This document shows positions 34,280-43,668 of a DNA stretch of 64,000 nucleotides, in pieces. A program made the position numbers and the translations under genes. How positions within the stretch are numbered: position 1 is the first letter of the stretch; every line of letters starts with the position of its first letter. The DNA is from Thalassospira xiamenensis M-5 = DSM 17429 (GTDB taxonomy: Bacteria > Pseudomonadota > Alphaproteobacteria > Rhodospirillales > Thalassospiraceae): contig NZ_CP004388.1 of the NCBI RefSeq assembly GCF_000300235.2, forward strand, positions 663,501 through 727,500, in the 5' to 3' direction. Below the pieces are notes generated by a model. It saw only the letters and a program-made list of their open reading frames with translations, was not told the origin of the DNA and did no database searches.

Positions 34280-34569
34280 TGGCACGTTATGATATCCATA
34301 AGCTTGCCAACGGATATGTTGTGGATGTGCAGGCCGATCTTCTTGCCGATATGAACACGCGTGTGGTTGTGCCGCTTCGTCCGCATTCGGAAATACCAAA
34401 ACCAATTGGGCGTTTGAACCCGGTCATTATGATTGGCGACACCCGATGGGTTTTGCTTCCACAGTTCATTGCGACAGTAACGGTCGCCGAACTCGGAGAG
34501 GTGGTCGGTGAGTTTTCTGAAAAATTCGTCCTCACCGACGCACTGGACATGGTGTTTCAGGGAATTTAA
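34279..34569 (+). CDS. ccdB: CcdB-family toxin
   Basis: 96 residues, slightly shorter than plasmid F CcdB (101). The SH3-like fold signature [40 protein letters not shown] and the C-terminal helix [10 protein letters not shown] are all present. In F CcdB the last three residues Trp-Gly-Ile poison DNA gyrase; here they are Gln-Gly-Ile, so the gyrase-contacting Trp is replaced. The gene is intact. It overlaps the convergent ubiD end by 4 bp. Confidence 0.93.
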   Translation: MARYDIHKLANGYVVDVQADLLADMNTRVVVPLRPHSEIPKPIGRLNPVIMIGDTRWVLLPQFIATVTVAELGEVVGEFSEKFVLTDALDMVFQGI

Positions 34570-36092
34570 TCCCGCCAGATTTTCTTGCCCGATCCCGGCA
34601 ATCCGTATCGATCCCATTTGGCATCAACCCGGTCGATAATCTCGTCTTCCATGAAAATCTTTTCGCCCCATTCCCGATGGGTTTCGGGGGGCAGCTTGTT
34701 GGTGGCGTCAAGGCCAAGCTTGCCGCCAAGGCCGCTTTCGGGCGATGCGAAATCAAGATAGTCGATCGGTGTTTCGGTCACGGTGGTGATGTCGCGCACC
34801 GGGTCCATGCGGGTCGAAATCGCCCACATCACGTCTTTCCAGTCGCGCACATCAATATCGTCATCCACCACAATGACGAATTTCGTATACATGAATTGCC
34901 GCAGGAACGACCACACCCCCATCATCACGCGCTTGGCATGCCCCGGATAGGCTTTTTTCATCGACACGACCGCGATGCGATACGAACAGCCTTCGGGCGG
35001 TAGCCAGAAATCAACGATTTCCGGGAATTGCTGCTGCAATAGCGGCACGAAAACATCGTTCAATGCTTCGCCAAGCACCGACGGCTCATCTGGCGGGCGA
35101 CCGGTAAAGGTCGACAGATAGATCGGCTTTTTGCGCATGGTGATGGCGGTGATGTTAAAGACCGGGAATTCCTCGACCGAATTATAATAACCGGTATGGT
35201 CGCCATACGGCCCTTCGGGCGCGTATTCATCCAGCGACACATAACCTTCCAGAATGATCTCGGCGGTCGCCGGGACTTTCAGCGGAACGGTTTTGCACTC
35301 CACCAGCTCGACTTTCTCACCGCGCAGCAATCCGGCAAACTGATATTCCGAAAGCGTATCGGGAACCGGGGTCACGGCGGCAAGGATCGTACCCGGATCG
35401 GCACCCAGCACGATTGCGGCGGGCAACGGATCGCGCTTTTCCTTTTTCCAGCGCGCATGATGCTGCGCCCCGCCACGATGTTTCAGCCAGCGCATGATCG
35501 CCTTGTTCTTTCCCAGAACCTGCATGCGATAGATGCCAAGATTGAACACATCGCGCTTGTCGCCGCCTTTTTCATTGGCGGTGGGGCCCTGCGTCACCAC
35601 CAGCGGCCACGTGATCAGCGGGGCCGGCTCCCCCGGCCAGCAGGACTGGATCGGCAGTTTCGAAAGGTCGATGTCATCGCCCTGAAGAACGATTTCCTGA
35701 CAGGGGGCCTTGGAAACCGTTTTGGGCTTCATCGCCATCACGGTCTTGGCCAGCGGCAGCATTGAAAATGCTTCCCTGAGGCTTCCCGGTGGTTCGGGCT
35801 GTTTGAGAAACGCCAGCGTTTCACCGACTTCGCGCAATTCTTCGGGCTTGCGGTTCATGCCGGCCGCCACGCGGTCCACGGTGCCAAAAAGGTTCACAAG
35901 AACCGGGATGTCATATTTCTGGCCATCTTCGCCAATGACATTTTCAAACAGGACCGCCGGGCCACCTTCGGCCAGAAGGCGCGTCTGGATTTCCGTCATC
36001 TCAAGATAGGGCGAGACCGGTTCGCTCACCCGGACCAGACGGTCTGTCTTTTCAAGCGCGTCGATGAAATCGCGAAGGGATTGATAGGGCAT
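34566..36092 (-). CDS. ubiD: UbiD-family decarboxylase
   Basis: 508 residues from the ATG before [15 protein letters not shown]; the frame opens to 36218 but that stretch is not UbiD-like. [14 protein letters not shown] and the EVVEC-type stretches, the [28 protein letters not shown] region, [13 protein letters not shown] (metal/prFMN site) and [24 protein letters not shown] are family hallmarks. It decarboxylates 3-polyprenyl-4-hydroxybenzoate in ubiquinone synthesis with prenylated FMN made by UbiX, which is not in the window. ubiA lies 4 kb to the right. Confidence 0.95.
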   Translation of the reverse strand: MPYQSLRDFIDALEKTDRLVRVSEPVSPYLEMTEIQTRLLAEGGPAVLFENVIGEDGQKYDIPVLVNLFGTVDRVAAGMNRKPEELREVGETLAFLKQPEPPGSLREAFSMLPLAKTVMAMKPKTVSKAPCQEIVLQGDDIDLSKLPIQSCWPGEPAPLITWPLVVTQGPTANEKGGDKRDVFNLGIYRMQVLGKNKAIMRWLKHRGGAQHHARWKKEKRDPLPAAIVLGADPGTILAAVTPVPDTLSEYQFAGLLRGEKVELVECKTVPLKVPATAEIILEGYVSLDEYAPEGPYGDHTGYYNSVEEFPVFNITAITMRKKPIYLSTFTGRPPDEPSVLGEALNDVFVPLLQQQFPEIVDFWLPPEGCSYRIAVVSMKKAYPGHAKRVMMGVWSFLRQFMYTKFVIVVDDDIDVRDWKDVMWAISTRMDPVRDITTVTETPIDYLDFASPESGLGGKLGLDATNKLPPETHREWGEKIFMEDEIIDRVDAKWDRYGLPGSGKKIWRD

Positions 36093-36260
36093 GGGCACCA
36101 CAATCTGTGAAGTCGGTCGGTCTGAGCTGGCAATAGCGGGGCCAGCGGCAAACCGGGCCAACAATAAATCTGATGTTTCACGAATTAATACGGTGCAGGC
36201 GCGATGTCCAGCATCCACTCCCTTATCGGGGGTGAAGAGAGCAGATGCCAGACAGGAAAA

Positions 36261-36725
36261 TTACGACGAGCGATTGGTGTAATAGGCGACGTTTCCATCA
36301 TTATCGATGGTTGCCAACTGGCCCGCCTTGGTCAGGACCGACATGCAATCGTCTTCTTCATCCCGTCCCCAAAGACACAGATATTGCCCCTGTTCGATGG
36401 TCCAGAGTTTTTCGCGCATGCCGCGATCACCATCCTCGTCAATCCAGGTGATCGATGCCTTGCCATTCTGGAAATAGGTGACATTCACATTGGTTTCCTT
36501 GCCCTCGTCACGATAGGAAAAGGTCTGATCATTGATCGTATTGACCAATGCGGTACCGGTTAACAGGCTGTATCCCGACGCAACAACCGTTGCACTGGCT
36601 TCTTCCATGTCGTCACTTTGAACATCAATATCCGGGGTCGCCGATGGTGTGCCGCAGGCAGACAGGGCCGCGGTGATCGAAATAACGCCAGCAAGACCGG
36701 CACGCTTGATATGTGTTATGTTCAT
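36261..36725 (-). CDS. Small lipoprotein of unknown function
   Basis: 154 residues. A lipobox LSAC (Cys24) follows a basic N terminus and hydrophobic helix, so it should be lipidated; residue +2 is Gly, which does not retain it at the inner membrane, so the outer membrane is likely. The mature part has two Cys (YLCLWG and DDCMSV) and an acidic character (GRDEEDDC). I do not recognise the domain. It stands alone; the 168 bp to ubiD shows nothing clear. Confidence 0.8.
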   Translation of the reverse strand: MNITHIKRAGLAGVISITAALSACGTPSATPDIDVQSDDMEEASATVVASGYSLLTGTALVNTINDQTFSYRDEGKETNVNVTYFQNGKASITWIDEDGDRGMREKLWTIEQGQYLCLWGRDEEDDCMSVLTKAGQLATIDNDGNVAYYTNRSS

Positions 36726-36987
36726 TTTGTTTTCCTTTTGCTCTTTGTGCCCACCAAATCATTTGGGATATCTGCCGTCCAAAGCGGCGATCCGGCAGAG
36801 CGAACCGTCAGAATAAAAAGGAAAATTGTCGCCTTCTGGTCGTCCATGCGTCGACTGAATGGCAATATTGACCAAATTGGTGGTGTCGGTCGCAGACGGA
36901 TTTGGTTATACAAGGGCAGGAAACCGGGTTGCGCAGCACCACCCTGCACGGCCTGTCGACATTCACCAAAGCATGAAGGACGCACAG

Positions 36988-37344
36988 ATGGCCAAGTACT
37001 GGGTTATCGGGGGCACCTATCAGGATACCGGTTTTGACAAGCCGATCGGCGAAGAAACCAAAGTCGGTCCGTTTGGCAGCTTCGAAGACGCGGAAAAAGA
37101 ATGGTCCAAAATGGCCTGGCAGTCGGTTGACGACGCCAATTCGCGTTACCGCATCGAACGCCTTGAAGAATACTGGGTTGTCGGTGGCGAATACGAAACC
37201 ACCGATTTCGAAAAGCCGGTCGGCGGCGAAGAAGAACGCCACGGCCCGTTTGCGACCTTCAAGGATGCCGAAAAGGCATGGTCGAAACTGGCATGGCAGC
37301 ACGTTGATAACTGCAATTGCCGTTATCGCGTCGTTGAAGGCTGA
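36988..37344 (+). CDS. DUF4170 protein with the domain in tandem duplicate
   Basis: 118 residues from the ATG at 36988, chosen because AAGGA (36976-36980) lies 7 bp upstream. Two copies of one ~55-residue module follow each other: residues 4-56 start YWVIGGTY and end RYRI; residues 62-115 start YWVVGGEY and end RYRVV, sharing the AEK-WSK-AWQ and VD core. The period is 58 residues. DUF4170 proteins are usually one module long and are typical of alphaproteobacteria; their function is unknown. The protein is probably cytosolic, lacking a signal peptide. Confidence 0.85.
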   Translation: MAKYWVIGGTYQDTGFDKPIGEETKVGPFGSFEDAEKEWSKMAWQSVDDANSRYRIERLEEYWVVGGEYETTDFEKPVGGEEERHGPFATFKDAEKAWSKLAWQHVDNCNCRYRVVEG

Positions 37345-37378
37345 ACCGGGCTTCGAACCGGAACCGATTGAGAAACAG

Positions 37379-37411
37379 AAAACGCGCGCAAGGATGTCTT
37401 GCGCGCGTTTT
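37379..37411. terminator. Strong terminator after the DUF4170 gene
   Basis: AAAACGCGCGCAAG (37379-37392) pairs with CTTGCGCGCGTTTT (37398-37411), 14 bp with a 5-base loop. It ends both the DUF4170 gene and the convergent methyltransferase gene. Confidence 0.92.
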
Positions 37412-37444
37412 CATATTTGGTACTTCGTGCCTGACGAGGACGGG

Positions 37445-38155
37445 CTATTTATCGCGATCTGGCAAAAGCTGCCAGATACGGGTGAATTTGGTGTCGACAT
37501 CCTCGACCGCGACATCGACTGGCACGTCATAGGTTTCAAGTTCGTCGATATTATGCGTCGGGGCATATGTCCGGCCCGGATCGGCAAGAATGACCCGGGT
37601 GCCAAGCCGTGCCTCGCCCATCAGCCATTGCAATACCGCATTGGCCATATCCTGCTGATAGCAGACATCACCGGCAAAAATCACATCCCAGCGACGGGTT
37701 GCCGATTGCGTGCCGACAAAGTTTTCGGTGGTTGTTTCAAACCTAACACCATTGCGTTCGGCGTTCAGGCGGGTTGCCGTAATCGCCACCGGATCAATGT
37801 CGTTTGCCAGAATGCTGTCCGCACCGGCCATGACACACGCAATCGCCTGCATGCCGCCGCCGCACGCAAAATCCAGAACCTTTTTGCCGCGCACCAATTC
37901 CGAATGATCAAGGATATATCGCGTAATCGCCTGTCCGCCCGGCCACGCAAACGCCCAATAGGGTGGCGGGATATCCAGCACGCCAAGGATATCCTCGGTC
38001 GCCTGCCAAAGTGGCGTGATATGGGTGGCCAGATACATTTCGATTTCGGGCGCTAATGGCACCCGTGCCGGTACGGTAAAGGTGTCGATCAGATCGGCAA
38101 ACCGCGGATCGTCGACTTCGGGGACCAAGGCATCGGCGAAAACATTATCGGTCAT
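37445..38155 (-). CDS. Class I SAM-dependent methyltransferase, ETF-beta lysine methyltransferase-like
   Basis: 236 residues from MTDNVFADAL. PPYWAFAWPGGQAITRYILDH followed by VRGKKVLDFACGGGMQAIACVMAGA (motif I) and NDIDPVAITATRLNAERNG (acidic loop) resemble the bacterial METTL20/ETFBKMT group, which trimethylates electron-transfer flavoprotein beta. DVIFAGDVCYQQ is motif post-II. The assignment to ETF is a family-level inference. The start at 38155 is chosen over a longer frame to 38383, which overlaps the antiporter gene. Confidence 0.8.
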   Translation of the reverse strand: MTDNVFADALVPEVDDPRFADLIDTFTVPARVPLAPEIEMYLATHITPLWQATEDILGVLDIPPPYWAFAWPGGQAITRYILDHSELVRGKKVLDFACGGGMQAIACVMAGADSILANDIDPVAITATRLNAERNGVRFETTTENFVGTQSATRRWDVIFAGDVCYQQDMANAVLQWLMGEARLGTRVILADPGRTYAPTHNIDELETYDVPVDVAVEDVDTKFTRIWQLLPDRDK

Positions 38156-38192
38156 GATCGGCCCATATCGGGGTGAAACGGATTGCCGGGGC

Positions 38193-40037
38193 TTACTTGC
38201 TTTGTGCCTCGGGCGCAAGCGAAGTCGCCTTCGGGTTTTCGTCAGGCTTCTGGCTGTTCTGGGCATTGCGGCCAAGATACAGCAAAATATCACGCGGCTT
38301 TGCCTTTGGCATATCGGGCCCCATATGAAGCTGCGCCCCGCGGACAAGGGCGATGACCGGTGGTTCGCATCCCTGAACGTCAATGAAATCGTCCCAGCCG
38401 AATTCGTCGGTCAGACGGGTTTGCCGGATTTCGGCACCATGCCGGAAATCCTCCCGGATGTCGTCGGTTGTCATCGGTTCGGAAAACAGGGGCAACCCGC
38501 CCAATGTCTGGCTATGGCGTTTCGGGTCTTCGGGCGATCCGTGCATGCCGGTCTGAAAAACGGCGCGGCGGCCAAATTCCGGCGCGAAATCAGTACAAAC
38601 CAGCGTGTTATAGGCATCGTTGTCCGTGGTCGCGATCAGCGTGCCAAGCGATGAAGTATCAAGGTGATGTTCGAAAACTTCCGAAAGCACTTCCCCGTAA
38701 TAGGTTGGCAATCCGGCCTCGCGCGCCAGACGCATGCTGTGCCAGCGGCTGTCGGCAACCACCACCGGAATATCAAGCTCGACCAGACGCTTGGCGAAAT
38801 CAATCGTCCAGCGATGCGCACCGACAATCAGAACACCCGGCGGTCCTTTGACCGCCAGATCGAGCTGGCGCGCCATCGGTCGGATGGAAAAGCCGTGCAA
38901 CACAACGGTCGAAAATACCATCGCAAAGGCCAGCGGGATCAAAAGTGCCCCGTCGGCATAACCAAGTTCGACAAGTTCGGTCCCGAACAGGCCGGAAACC
39001 GCGACCGCCACAATCCCGCGCGGCGCGATCCAGCCAACCAGAAACCGTTCTTTCCAGCTCACCCTTGAAAAGGCCAGCGACCCGATCACCGAAACCGGCC
39101 GCACGACAAACAGCATGGCCAGAACAAAAAGCCCATGCCCCCATGTCAGTTCGGCAATCATCGACCATTCAAGTGTCGCGGTCAGGATGATGAACACGCT
39201 GGAAACCAGAATAACCGTCAGGGTTTCCTTGAACCGGCGGATTTCATCAATCGCCAGCAAATGGGCATTGCCAATTGTCAGGCCCAGCACGGTTACGGCC
39301 AGCAAGCCGCTTTCTTCCTGAATTTCATTGGCCCCGGCAAAGCAGGTCAGAAGCACGCCAAGAACAAGCGGGGCTTTCAGGAATTCGGGGATCCAGCCAC
39401 GTCTGAAAATCTGAACCGTCCCCAAACCAAACGCCAGCCCGATCAGAACGGCCAGAAGAATATTGATCGCCAGATGACCAACGGCCGCGCCAAAGCCGTT
39501 GCCATGCTGGCTTGCGGCAATGACTTCGTAGGCCAGCACCGCAAACAGGGCCCCGATAGGGTCATTCACGATGCCTTCCCATTTCAGAAGCGTCGCCGGG
39601 CGCTTGGACAATCGGGCATGACGCAACAGCGGTGCAATCACCGTCGGGCCGGTCACGATCATGATCCCGCCAAACAGGGCCGCCACCGGCCATGAAAGAT
39701 CGGCCAGATAATGCGCCGCCCCCGCACCCAGAAGCCACGCCACAAGCGGGGCAATGGTGGTCAGGCGGATCACACCGCTGACACTGTGCGTCAGTTCCCG
39801 AAAATCAAGCGCAAGCCCGCCTTCAAACAGGATCACAGCAACGGCCACAGCCACAAGCGGTTGCAATAGGGGCCCAAAATCATTGACCGGGTCGATCAGA
39901 TCGGTTCCCGGTCCCAGCAACAGCCCGACAATCGACAGCAACACAATCGCCGGAATACCGGCCCGCCATGCAAACCATTGCGCCCCGACACCCGCAAGGA
40001 TCAATCCGGCAATCATCAGGGCAAGCGGTGCGATCAT
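38193..40037 (-). CDS. Cation:proton antiporter (CPA1/NhaP type) with C-terminal nucleotide-binding domain
   Basis: 614 residues. About twelve transmembrane helices fill 1-400, with ILFEGGLALDF and KWEGIVNDPIGALFAVLAYE (the Asn-Asp ion-binding pair) typical of CPA1 antiporters. The C-terminal 200 residues start GVLIVGAHRWTIDFAKRLVELDIPVVVADSRW, a Rossmann TrkA-N-like fold that may gate transport by nucleotide binding. It exchanges Na+ or K+ for H+ at the inner membrane, fitting a marine organism. It is followed by the methyltransferase gene after 37 bp. Confidence 0.9.
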   Translation of the reverse strand: MIAPLALMIAGLILAGVGAQWFAWRAGIPAIVLLSIVGLLLGPGTDLIDPVNDFGPLLQPLVAVAVAVILFEGGLALDFRELTHSVSGVIRLTTIAPLVAWLLGAGAAHYLADLSWPVAALFGGIMIVTGPTVIAPLLRHARLSKRPATLLKWEGIVNDPIGALFAVLAYEVIAASQHGNGFGAAVGHLAINILLAVLIGLAFGLGTVQIFRRGWIPEFLKAPLVLGVLLTCFAGANEIQEESGLLAVTVLGLTIGNAHLLAIDEIRRFKETLTVILVSSVFIILTATLEWSMIAELTWGHGLFVLAMLFVVRPVSVIGSLAFSRVSWKERFLVGWIAPRGIVAVAVSGLFGTELVELGYADGALLIPLAFAMVFSTVVLHGFSIRPMARQLDLAVKGPPGVLIVGAHRWTIDFAKRLVELDIPVVVADSRWHSMRLAREAGLPTYYGEVLSEVFEHHLDTSSLGTLIATTDNDAYNTLVCTDFAPEFGRRAVFQTGMHGSPEDPKRHSQTLGGLPLFSEPMTTDDIREDFRHGAEIRQTRLTDEFGWDDFIDVQGCEPPVIALVRGAQLHMGPDMPKAKPRDILLYLGRNAQNSQKPDENPKATSLAPEAQSK

Positions 40038-40096
40038 GGGCGGTCTTTCGATAATGGTGCAGATGAAGGATGGATCAGCCCGTATGCGGGCCTAAA

Positions 40097-41035
40097 CTAA
40101 AGCCCGGTTCCCACCAGATTGGCAATGATGATGGCAGCCAGCACCATCAAACCGAAATCACGGTTTGATTTAAACCGTTTCAGGCAGTTCGCGGAATCAT
40201 CAAGTTTGACCGTGGCAACCTGCCACGCCAGATGCAAACACGCCAGTGCCAGAAGCGGGAAGTAAATCCAGTGCAACCCGGCCAGCACACCCGAAACACC
40301 CAGCAAAAGGGTGGTTACGGTATAAAACCCCATCGCCCATCGCGGGGTTGCATCGCCAAGCCGAAGCGCCAGTGACTTTACCCCGATCTTGATATCGTCA
40401 TCCTTGTCCTGATGGGCATAAATGGTGTCGTAACCAAGCGTCCAGAAGAAGCCTGCAACATACATCGCAACCGCCGCCGGTGCGACGGTGCCGGTGACAG
40501 CGGCCCAGCCGACAAGCGCCCCCCAGTTGAATGTCAGCCCCAAAACCGCCTGCGGCCAATAGGTAATGCGCTTCATGAACGGATAGGTAATGACAAGCGG
40601 CAGGGAACAGATACCGACAATGATCGCCTCGATCCGGAATTGCACCAGCACCGCAAGCCCGATCAGAAGCAAAAGACCCAGAAACGCGATTGCCTGCCAT
40701 ACCTTGACCTGGCCGCTGGGGATCGGGCGGGTTGCCGTGCGTTCGACCTTGCCGTCAAAATTGCGATCCGCCAGATCGTTGACCACGCAACCGGCCCCGC
40801 GCATGATCAATGCACCAATGGCAAAATAAACCATCATCAACAGGCTGGGCGCGCCGTCGCTTGCCATGGCGGTTGACCACCAGCAAGGCAAAAGCAGAAG
40901 CCATGTGCCAATCGGACGGTCAAGTCGTGCCAGCTTAAGATACGGCCGACTGGCCAACGGCGCGAACCGGTCGATCCAGCCATCAGACGGCATATCGTTC
41001 TTCGTGTTCTGTATCGGTTGGTTGACCTGTGACAT
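40097..41035 (-). CDS. ubiA: 4-hydroxybenzoate polyprenyltransferase UbiA
   Basis: 312 residues. Two Asp-rich prenyl diphosphate/Mg motifs are present: NDLADRNFDGKVERTATRPIPSG and YDTIYAHQDKDDDIKIGVKSLA, within about nine transmembrane helices. RPIGTWLLLLPCWWS is the usual N-terminal region. It prenylates 4-hydroxybenzoate in ubiquinone synthesis. The ATG at 41035 is preferred; the frame extends upstream to 41095 and would nearly touch the divergent rsmE. Confidence 0.95.
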   Translation of the reverse strand: MSQVNQPIQNTKNDMPSDGWIDRFAPLASRPYLKLARLDRPIGTWLLLLPCWWSTAMASDGAPSLLMMVYFAIGALIMRGAGCVVNDLADRNFDGKVERTATRPIPSGQVKVWQAIAFLGLLLLIGLAVLVQFRIEAIIVGICSLPLVITYPFMKRITYWPQAVLGLTFNWGALVGWAAVTGTVAPAAVAMYVAGFFWTLGYDTIYAHQDKDDDIKIGVKSLALRLGDATPRWAMGFYTVTTLLLGVSGVLAGLHWIYFPLLALACLHLAWQVATVKLDDSANCLKRFKSNRDFGLMVLAAIIIANLVGTGL

Positions 41036-41097
41036 AATTGGCCTATGTAACTCTTTAACAAACTGAACTTCGCCGCATAACCGGCCTGGGGACATAT

Positions 41098-41898
41098 ATG
41101 ACAGATGACGCCACCCGCGCCCGGCAACGCCTTTTCGTTTCCGATCCTATCACGCCGGGATGCGAGATCGAACTCGCACCTGAACAGTCTCATTACCTTG
41201 AACATGTGATGCGCCTCAAGCCCGGAACGCCCATCAAGATATTTAATGGTCTTGATGGCGAATGGCTGGCGACCATCGACCACCTTCGCAAAAAGAAGGG
41301 CACGGTGACCGCCGAACGGCAATTGCGTGACCAGATTGTCGAACGCGGCCCGATCCTGGCTTTTGCCCCGATCAAAAAGCAGCGCCTTGATTTTCTGATC
41401 GAAAAGTCGGTCGAAATGGGGGTTGGCACCCTGCAACCGATTGTCACCGCACACGGCATTACCGACAAGGTTCGCCTTGATCGTTTGCAGGCCCAGGTGA
41501 TCGAAGCCGCCGAACAATGCGAACGCCTCAGCGTGCCTGAAATTGTGCCGCCGGTAAAATTGCTTGATTGGCTCGCGGACTGGCCGGAAAACCGGCATTT
41601 ATTGTTCTGTGACGAGACAGGATCAGGCTCACCAATTGGTGAAGTGTTAAGTCAGCTATTGGCAAAGGGCGCTAGCTCGGCTATCGACAACGACAATGTT
41701 GTTAACCATGCAATCGTGATTGGACCCGAAGGCGGCTTTAGCGCCGACGAAATTGAACGCATCCGCAAACAGCCTTTTGCAACGCCTGTAAGCCTTGGTC
41801 CGCGCATCTTGCGGGCCGAAACTGCGGCAATTGCTGCTTTGTCCGTGTTTCAGGATCGCATCGGCGACTGGTCGATACCTCCGGTCACGAGAGATTAG
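41098..41898 (+). CDS. rsmE: 16S rRNA (uracil(1498)-N3)-methyltransferase RsmE
   Basis: 266 residues. The N-terminal PUA-like part ([23 protein letters not shown]) and the SPOUT knot ([15 protein letters not shown] and [18 protein letters not shown]) are complete. [21 protein letters not shown] is the family linker. It methylates U1498 in 16S rRNA. It is followed after 11 bp by gshA, a frequent alphaproteobacterial neighbour pair (often ubiA-rsmE-gshA). Confidence 0.96.
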   Translation: MTDDATRARQRLFVSDPITPGCEIELAPEQSHYLEHVMRLKPGTPIKIFNGLDGEWLATIDHLRKKKGTVTAERQLRDQIVERGPILAFAPIKKQRLDFLIEKSVEMGVGTLQPIVTAHGITDKVRLDRLQAQVIEAAEQCERLSVPEIVPPVKLLDWLADWPENRHLLFCDETGSGSPIGEVLSQLLAKGASSAIDNDNVVNHAIVIGPEGGFSADEIERIRKQPFATPVSLGPRILRAETAAIAALSVFQDRIGDWSIPPVTRD

Positions 41899-41909
41899 GG
41901 GAAGCCCTT

Positions 41910-43280
41910 ATGACTGTCAGCGCCTCCACCGGCGACAGCCCGGTCATCGAAAGCCGTCGTCAGCTTGTCGAATGGTTCGAGTCCGGATGTACACCGAAAA
42001 AAGACTGGGCCATCGGCACAGAACACGAAAAATTCGCCTTTACCCGTAACGATCTTCGCCCGATCCCGTATGACGGCGAACGGGGGGTAAAGACCCTTCT
42101 GACACAGCTTGCCGAACGCTTTGATTGGGAACCGATCATTGAAAACGGCAATGTGATTGCGCTAACCAAGGATAACTGTTCCGTTTCGCTTGAACCGGGC
42201 GGGCAGATCGAATTATCCGGTGCGCCTCTTAAAAACATCCACCAGACATGTGGCGAAGTGCATCAGCATCTTCATGAAATCCGCGAAATCTGCGGTGATC
42301 TTGATATCGAAATGCTTGGTGTCGGCCATCAGCCGAAATGGGAACGCAAGGATATCCCGTGGATGCCCAAGGGCCGCTACGCGATCATGCGTGACTATAT
42401 GCCCAAGGTTGGCAATCTTGGTCTGGACATGATGCTTCGCACCTCGACCATTCAGGTCAATCTGGATTTCGCCTCCGAAGCCGACATGATCAAGAAATTC
42501 AGAACGTCGCTGGCACTTCAGCCGGTTGCGACCGCGCTTTTTGCCGCATCCCCGTTCGTGGATGGCAAACCAAGTGGCTATCTGTCTTCACGATCCCATG
42601 TCTGGACCGATACCGACCCGGACCGTTGCGGCATGCTGCCCTTCGTGTTCGAAGACGGTTTTGGGTTCGAGCGTTATGTCGATTACATGCTCGATGTGCC
42701 GATGTATTTCGTTTATCGCGACGGTAAATACATCAATGCCGCAGGCAAATCGTTCCGTGATTTCATGGCCGGAAAGCTTGACGTTCTGCCGGGTGAACGC
42801 CCGACGATGAATGACTGGTCCGATCACATGACGACAGCCTTCCCCGAAGTGCGTCTCAAGAAATTCCTTGAAATGCGCGGTGCGGATGGTGGCCCGTGGA
42901 AACGCATCTGTGCGCTTCCGGCCCTGTGGGTTGGTCTGTTGTATGATGACGCGGCGCTGGATGCGGCATGGGATCTGGTCAAGGATCTCAGCCATGCCGA
43001 ACGCGAAGCCCTTCGCGACGATGTGCCGCGTACCGCCCTTGCCACGAAGTTCAGGAACGGCACCGTTCAGGACCTTGCCAAGGATGTACTGGCTGTCTCC
43101 AGACAGGGGCTTAAGGCGCGCGGTCGCATGGATGCCTATGGCGACGATGAAAGCCACTTCCTCGACAGCCTCGAAGACGTTGCCGAAAGCGGCCGTACCC
43201 TGGCCGAGGAATTCCTCGATAAATATGAAACCGAATGGAACGGATCGGTCGATCCGCTGTTCAAGGAATATGCCTATTAG
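41910..43280 (+). CDS. gshA: Glutamate-cysteine ligase, plant/alphaproteobacterial type
   Basis: 456 residues. [12 protein letters not shown] is the start of the ATP-grasp-like GCS2 fold; [16 protein letters not shown] and [29 protein letters not shown] are signatures of the plant-type enzyme. It makes gamma-glutamylcysteine, the first step to glutathione. It is cotranscribed with rsmE and ends in a strong terminator. Confidence 0.95.
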   Translation: MTVSASTGDSPVIESRRQLVEWFESGCTPKKDWAIGTEHEKFAFTRNDLRPIPYDGERGVKTLLTQLAERFDWEPIIENGNVIALTKDNCSVSLEPGGQIELSGAPLKNIHQTCGEVHQHLHEIREICGDLDIEMLGVGHQPKWERKDIPWMPKGRYAIMRDYMPKVGNLGLDMMLRTSTIQVNLDFASEADMIKKFRTSLALQPVATALFAASPFVDGKPSGYLSSRSHVWTDTDPDRCGMLPFVFEDGFGFERYVDYMLDVPMYFVYRDGKYINAAGKSFRDFMAGKLDVLPGERPTMNDWSDHMTTAFPEVRLKKFLEMRGADGGPWKRICALPALWVGLLYDDAALDAAWDLVKDLSHAEREALRDDVPRTALATKFRNGTVQDLAKDVLAVSRQGLKARGRMDAYGDDESHFLDSLEDVAESGRTLAEEFLDKYETEWNGSVDPLFKEYAY

Positions 43281-43288
43281 ACATTGTG

Positions 43289-43317
43289 AAATGGCGGTGA
43301 ATAATCACCGCCATTTT
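43289..43317 (+). terminator. Terminator after gshA
   Basis: AAATGGCGGTGA (43289-43300) pairs with TCACCGCCATTT (43305-43316), 12 bp with a 4-base ATAA loop and a T run after it. Confidence 0.92.
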
Positions 43318-43350
43318 TCATTTTTCGTGAATAATGAAAGTTCTGCCGTG

Positions 43351-43653
43351 ATGACGACCAAAGCCAACCCTTGCGAAACCATGTCCGATGTACGTGCGAA
43401 TGTGGACCGGGTGGACAGGCTTCTGGTGGCGCTGATGGCGGAACGGCTGAACTATATCGAACAGGCCGCGCGGATCAAACCGACCCGGGATGCCGTGCGT
43501 GACGAAGACCGGATCGAGGACGTGATCACCAAGGTCCGTGCCCAGTGCCGCATTGATGGCTTTGACGAAGACATGGCCGAACGGATGTGGCGGGCGATGA
43601 TGGAAGATTTCATCGCCCACGAATTCGTCAAATGGGATGATCTGCGCAAGTAA
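43351..43653 (+). CDS. Chorismate mutase (AroQ type)
   Basis: 100 residues. The all-helical AroQ pattern is visible: DRVDRLLVALMAERLNYIEQAARIKPTR has the first helix with Arg and Lys, then DEDRIEDVITKVRAQC and a C-terminal helix MAERMWRAMMEDFIAHEF. It turns chorismate into prephenate; the isochorismate pyruvate lyase subgroup is a close alternative. The ATG at 43351 is chosen; a GTG at 43348 is adjacent. It sits between the gshA terminator and the convergent glpD. Confidence 0.85.
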   Translation: MTTKANPCETMSDVRANVDRVDRLLVALMAERLNYIEQAARIKPTRDAVRDEDRIEDVITKVRAQCRIDGFDEDMAERMWRAMMEDFIAHEFVKWDDLRK

Positions 43654-43668
43654 CCGCTTGCCGGTTTC

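Noticed and set aside
42868..43653. 261-residue frame with chorismate mutase at its end
   Set aside because: The first 160 residues overlap gshA in another frame and precede its terminator; only the last 100 residues are a gene.
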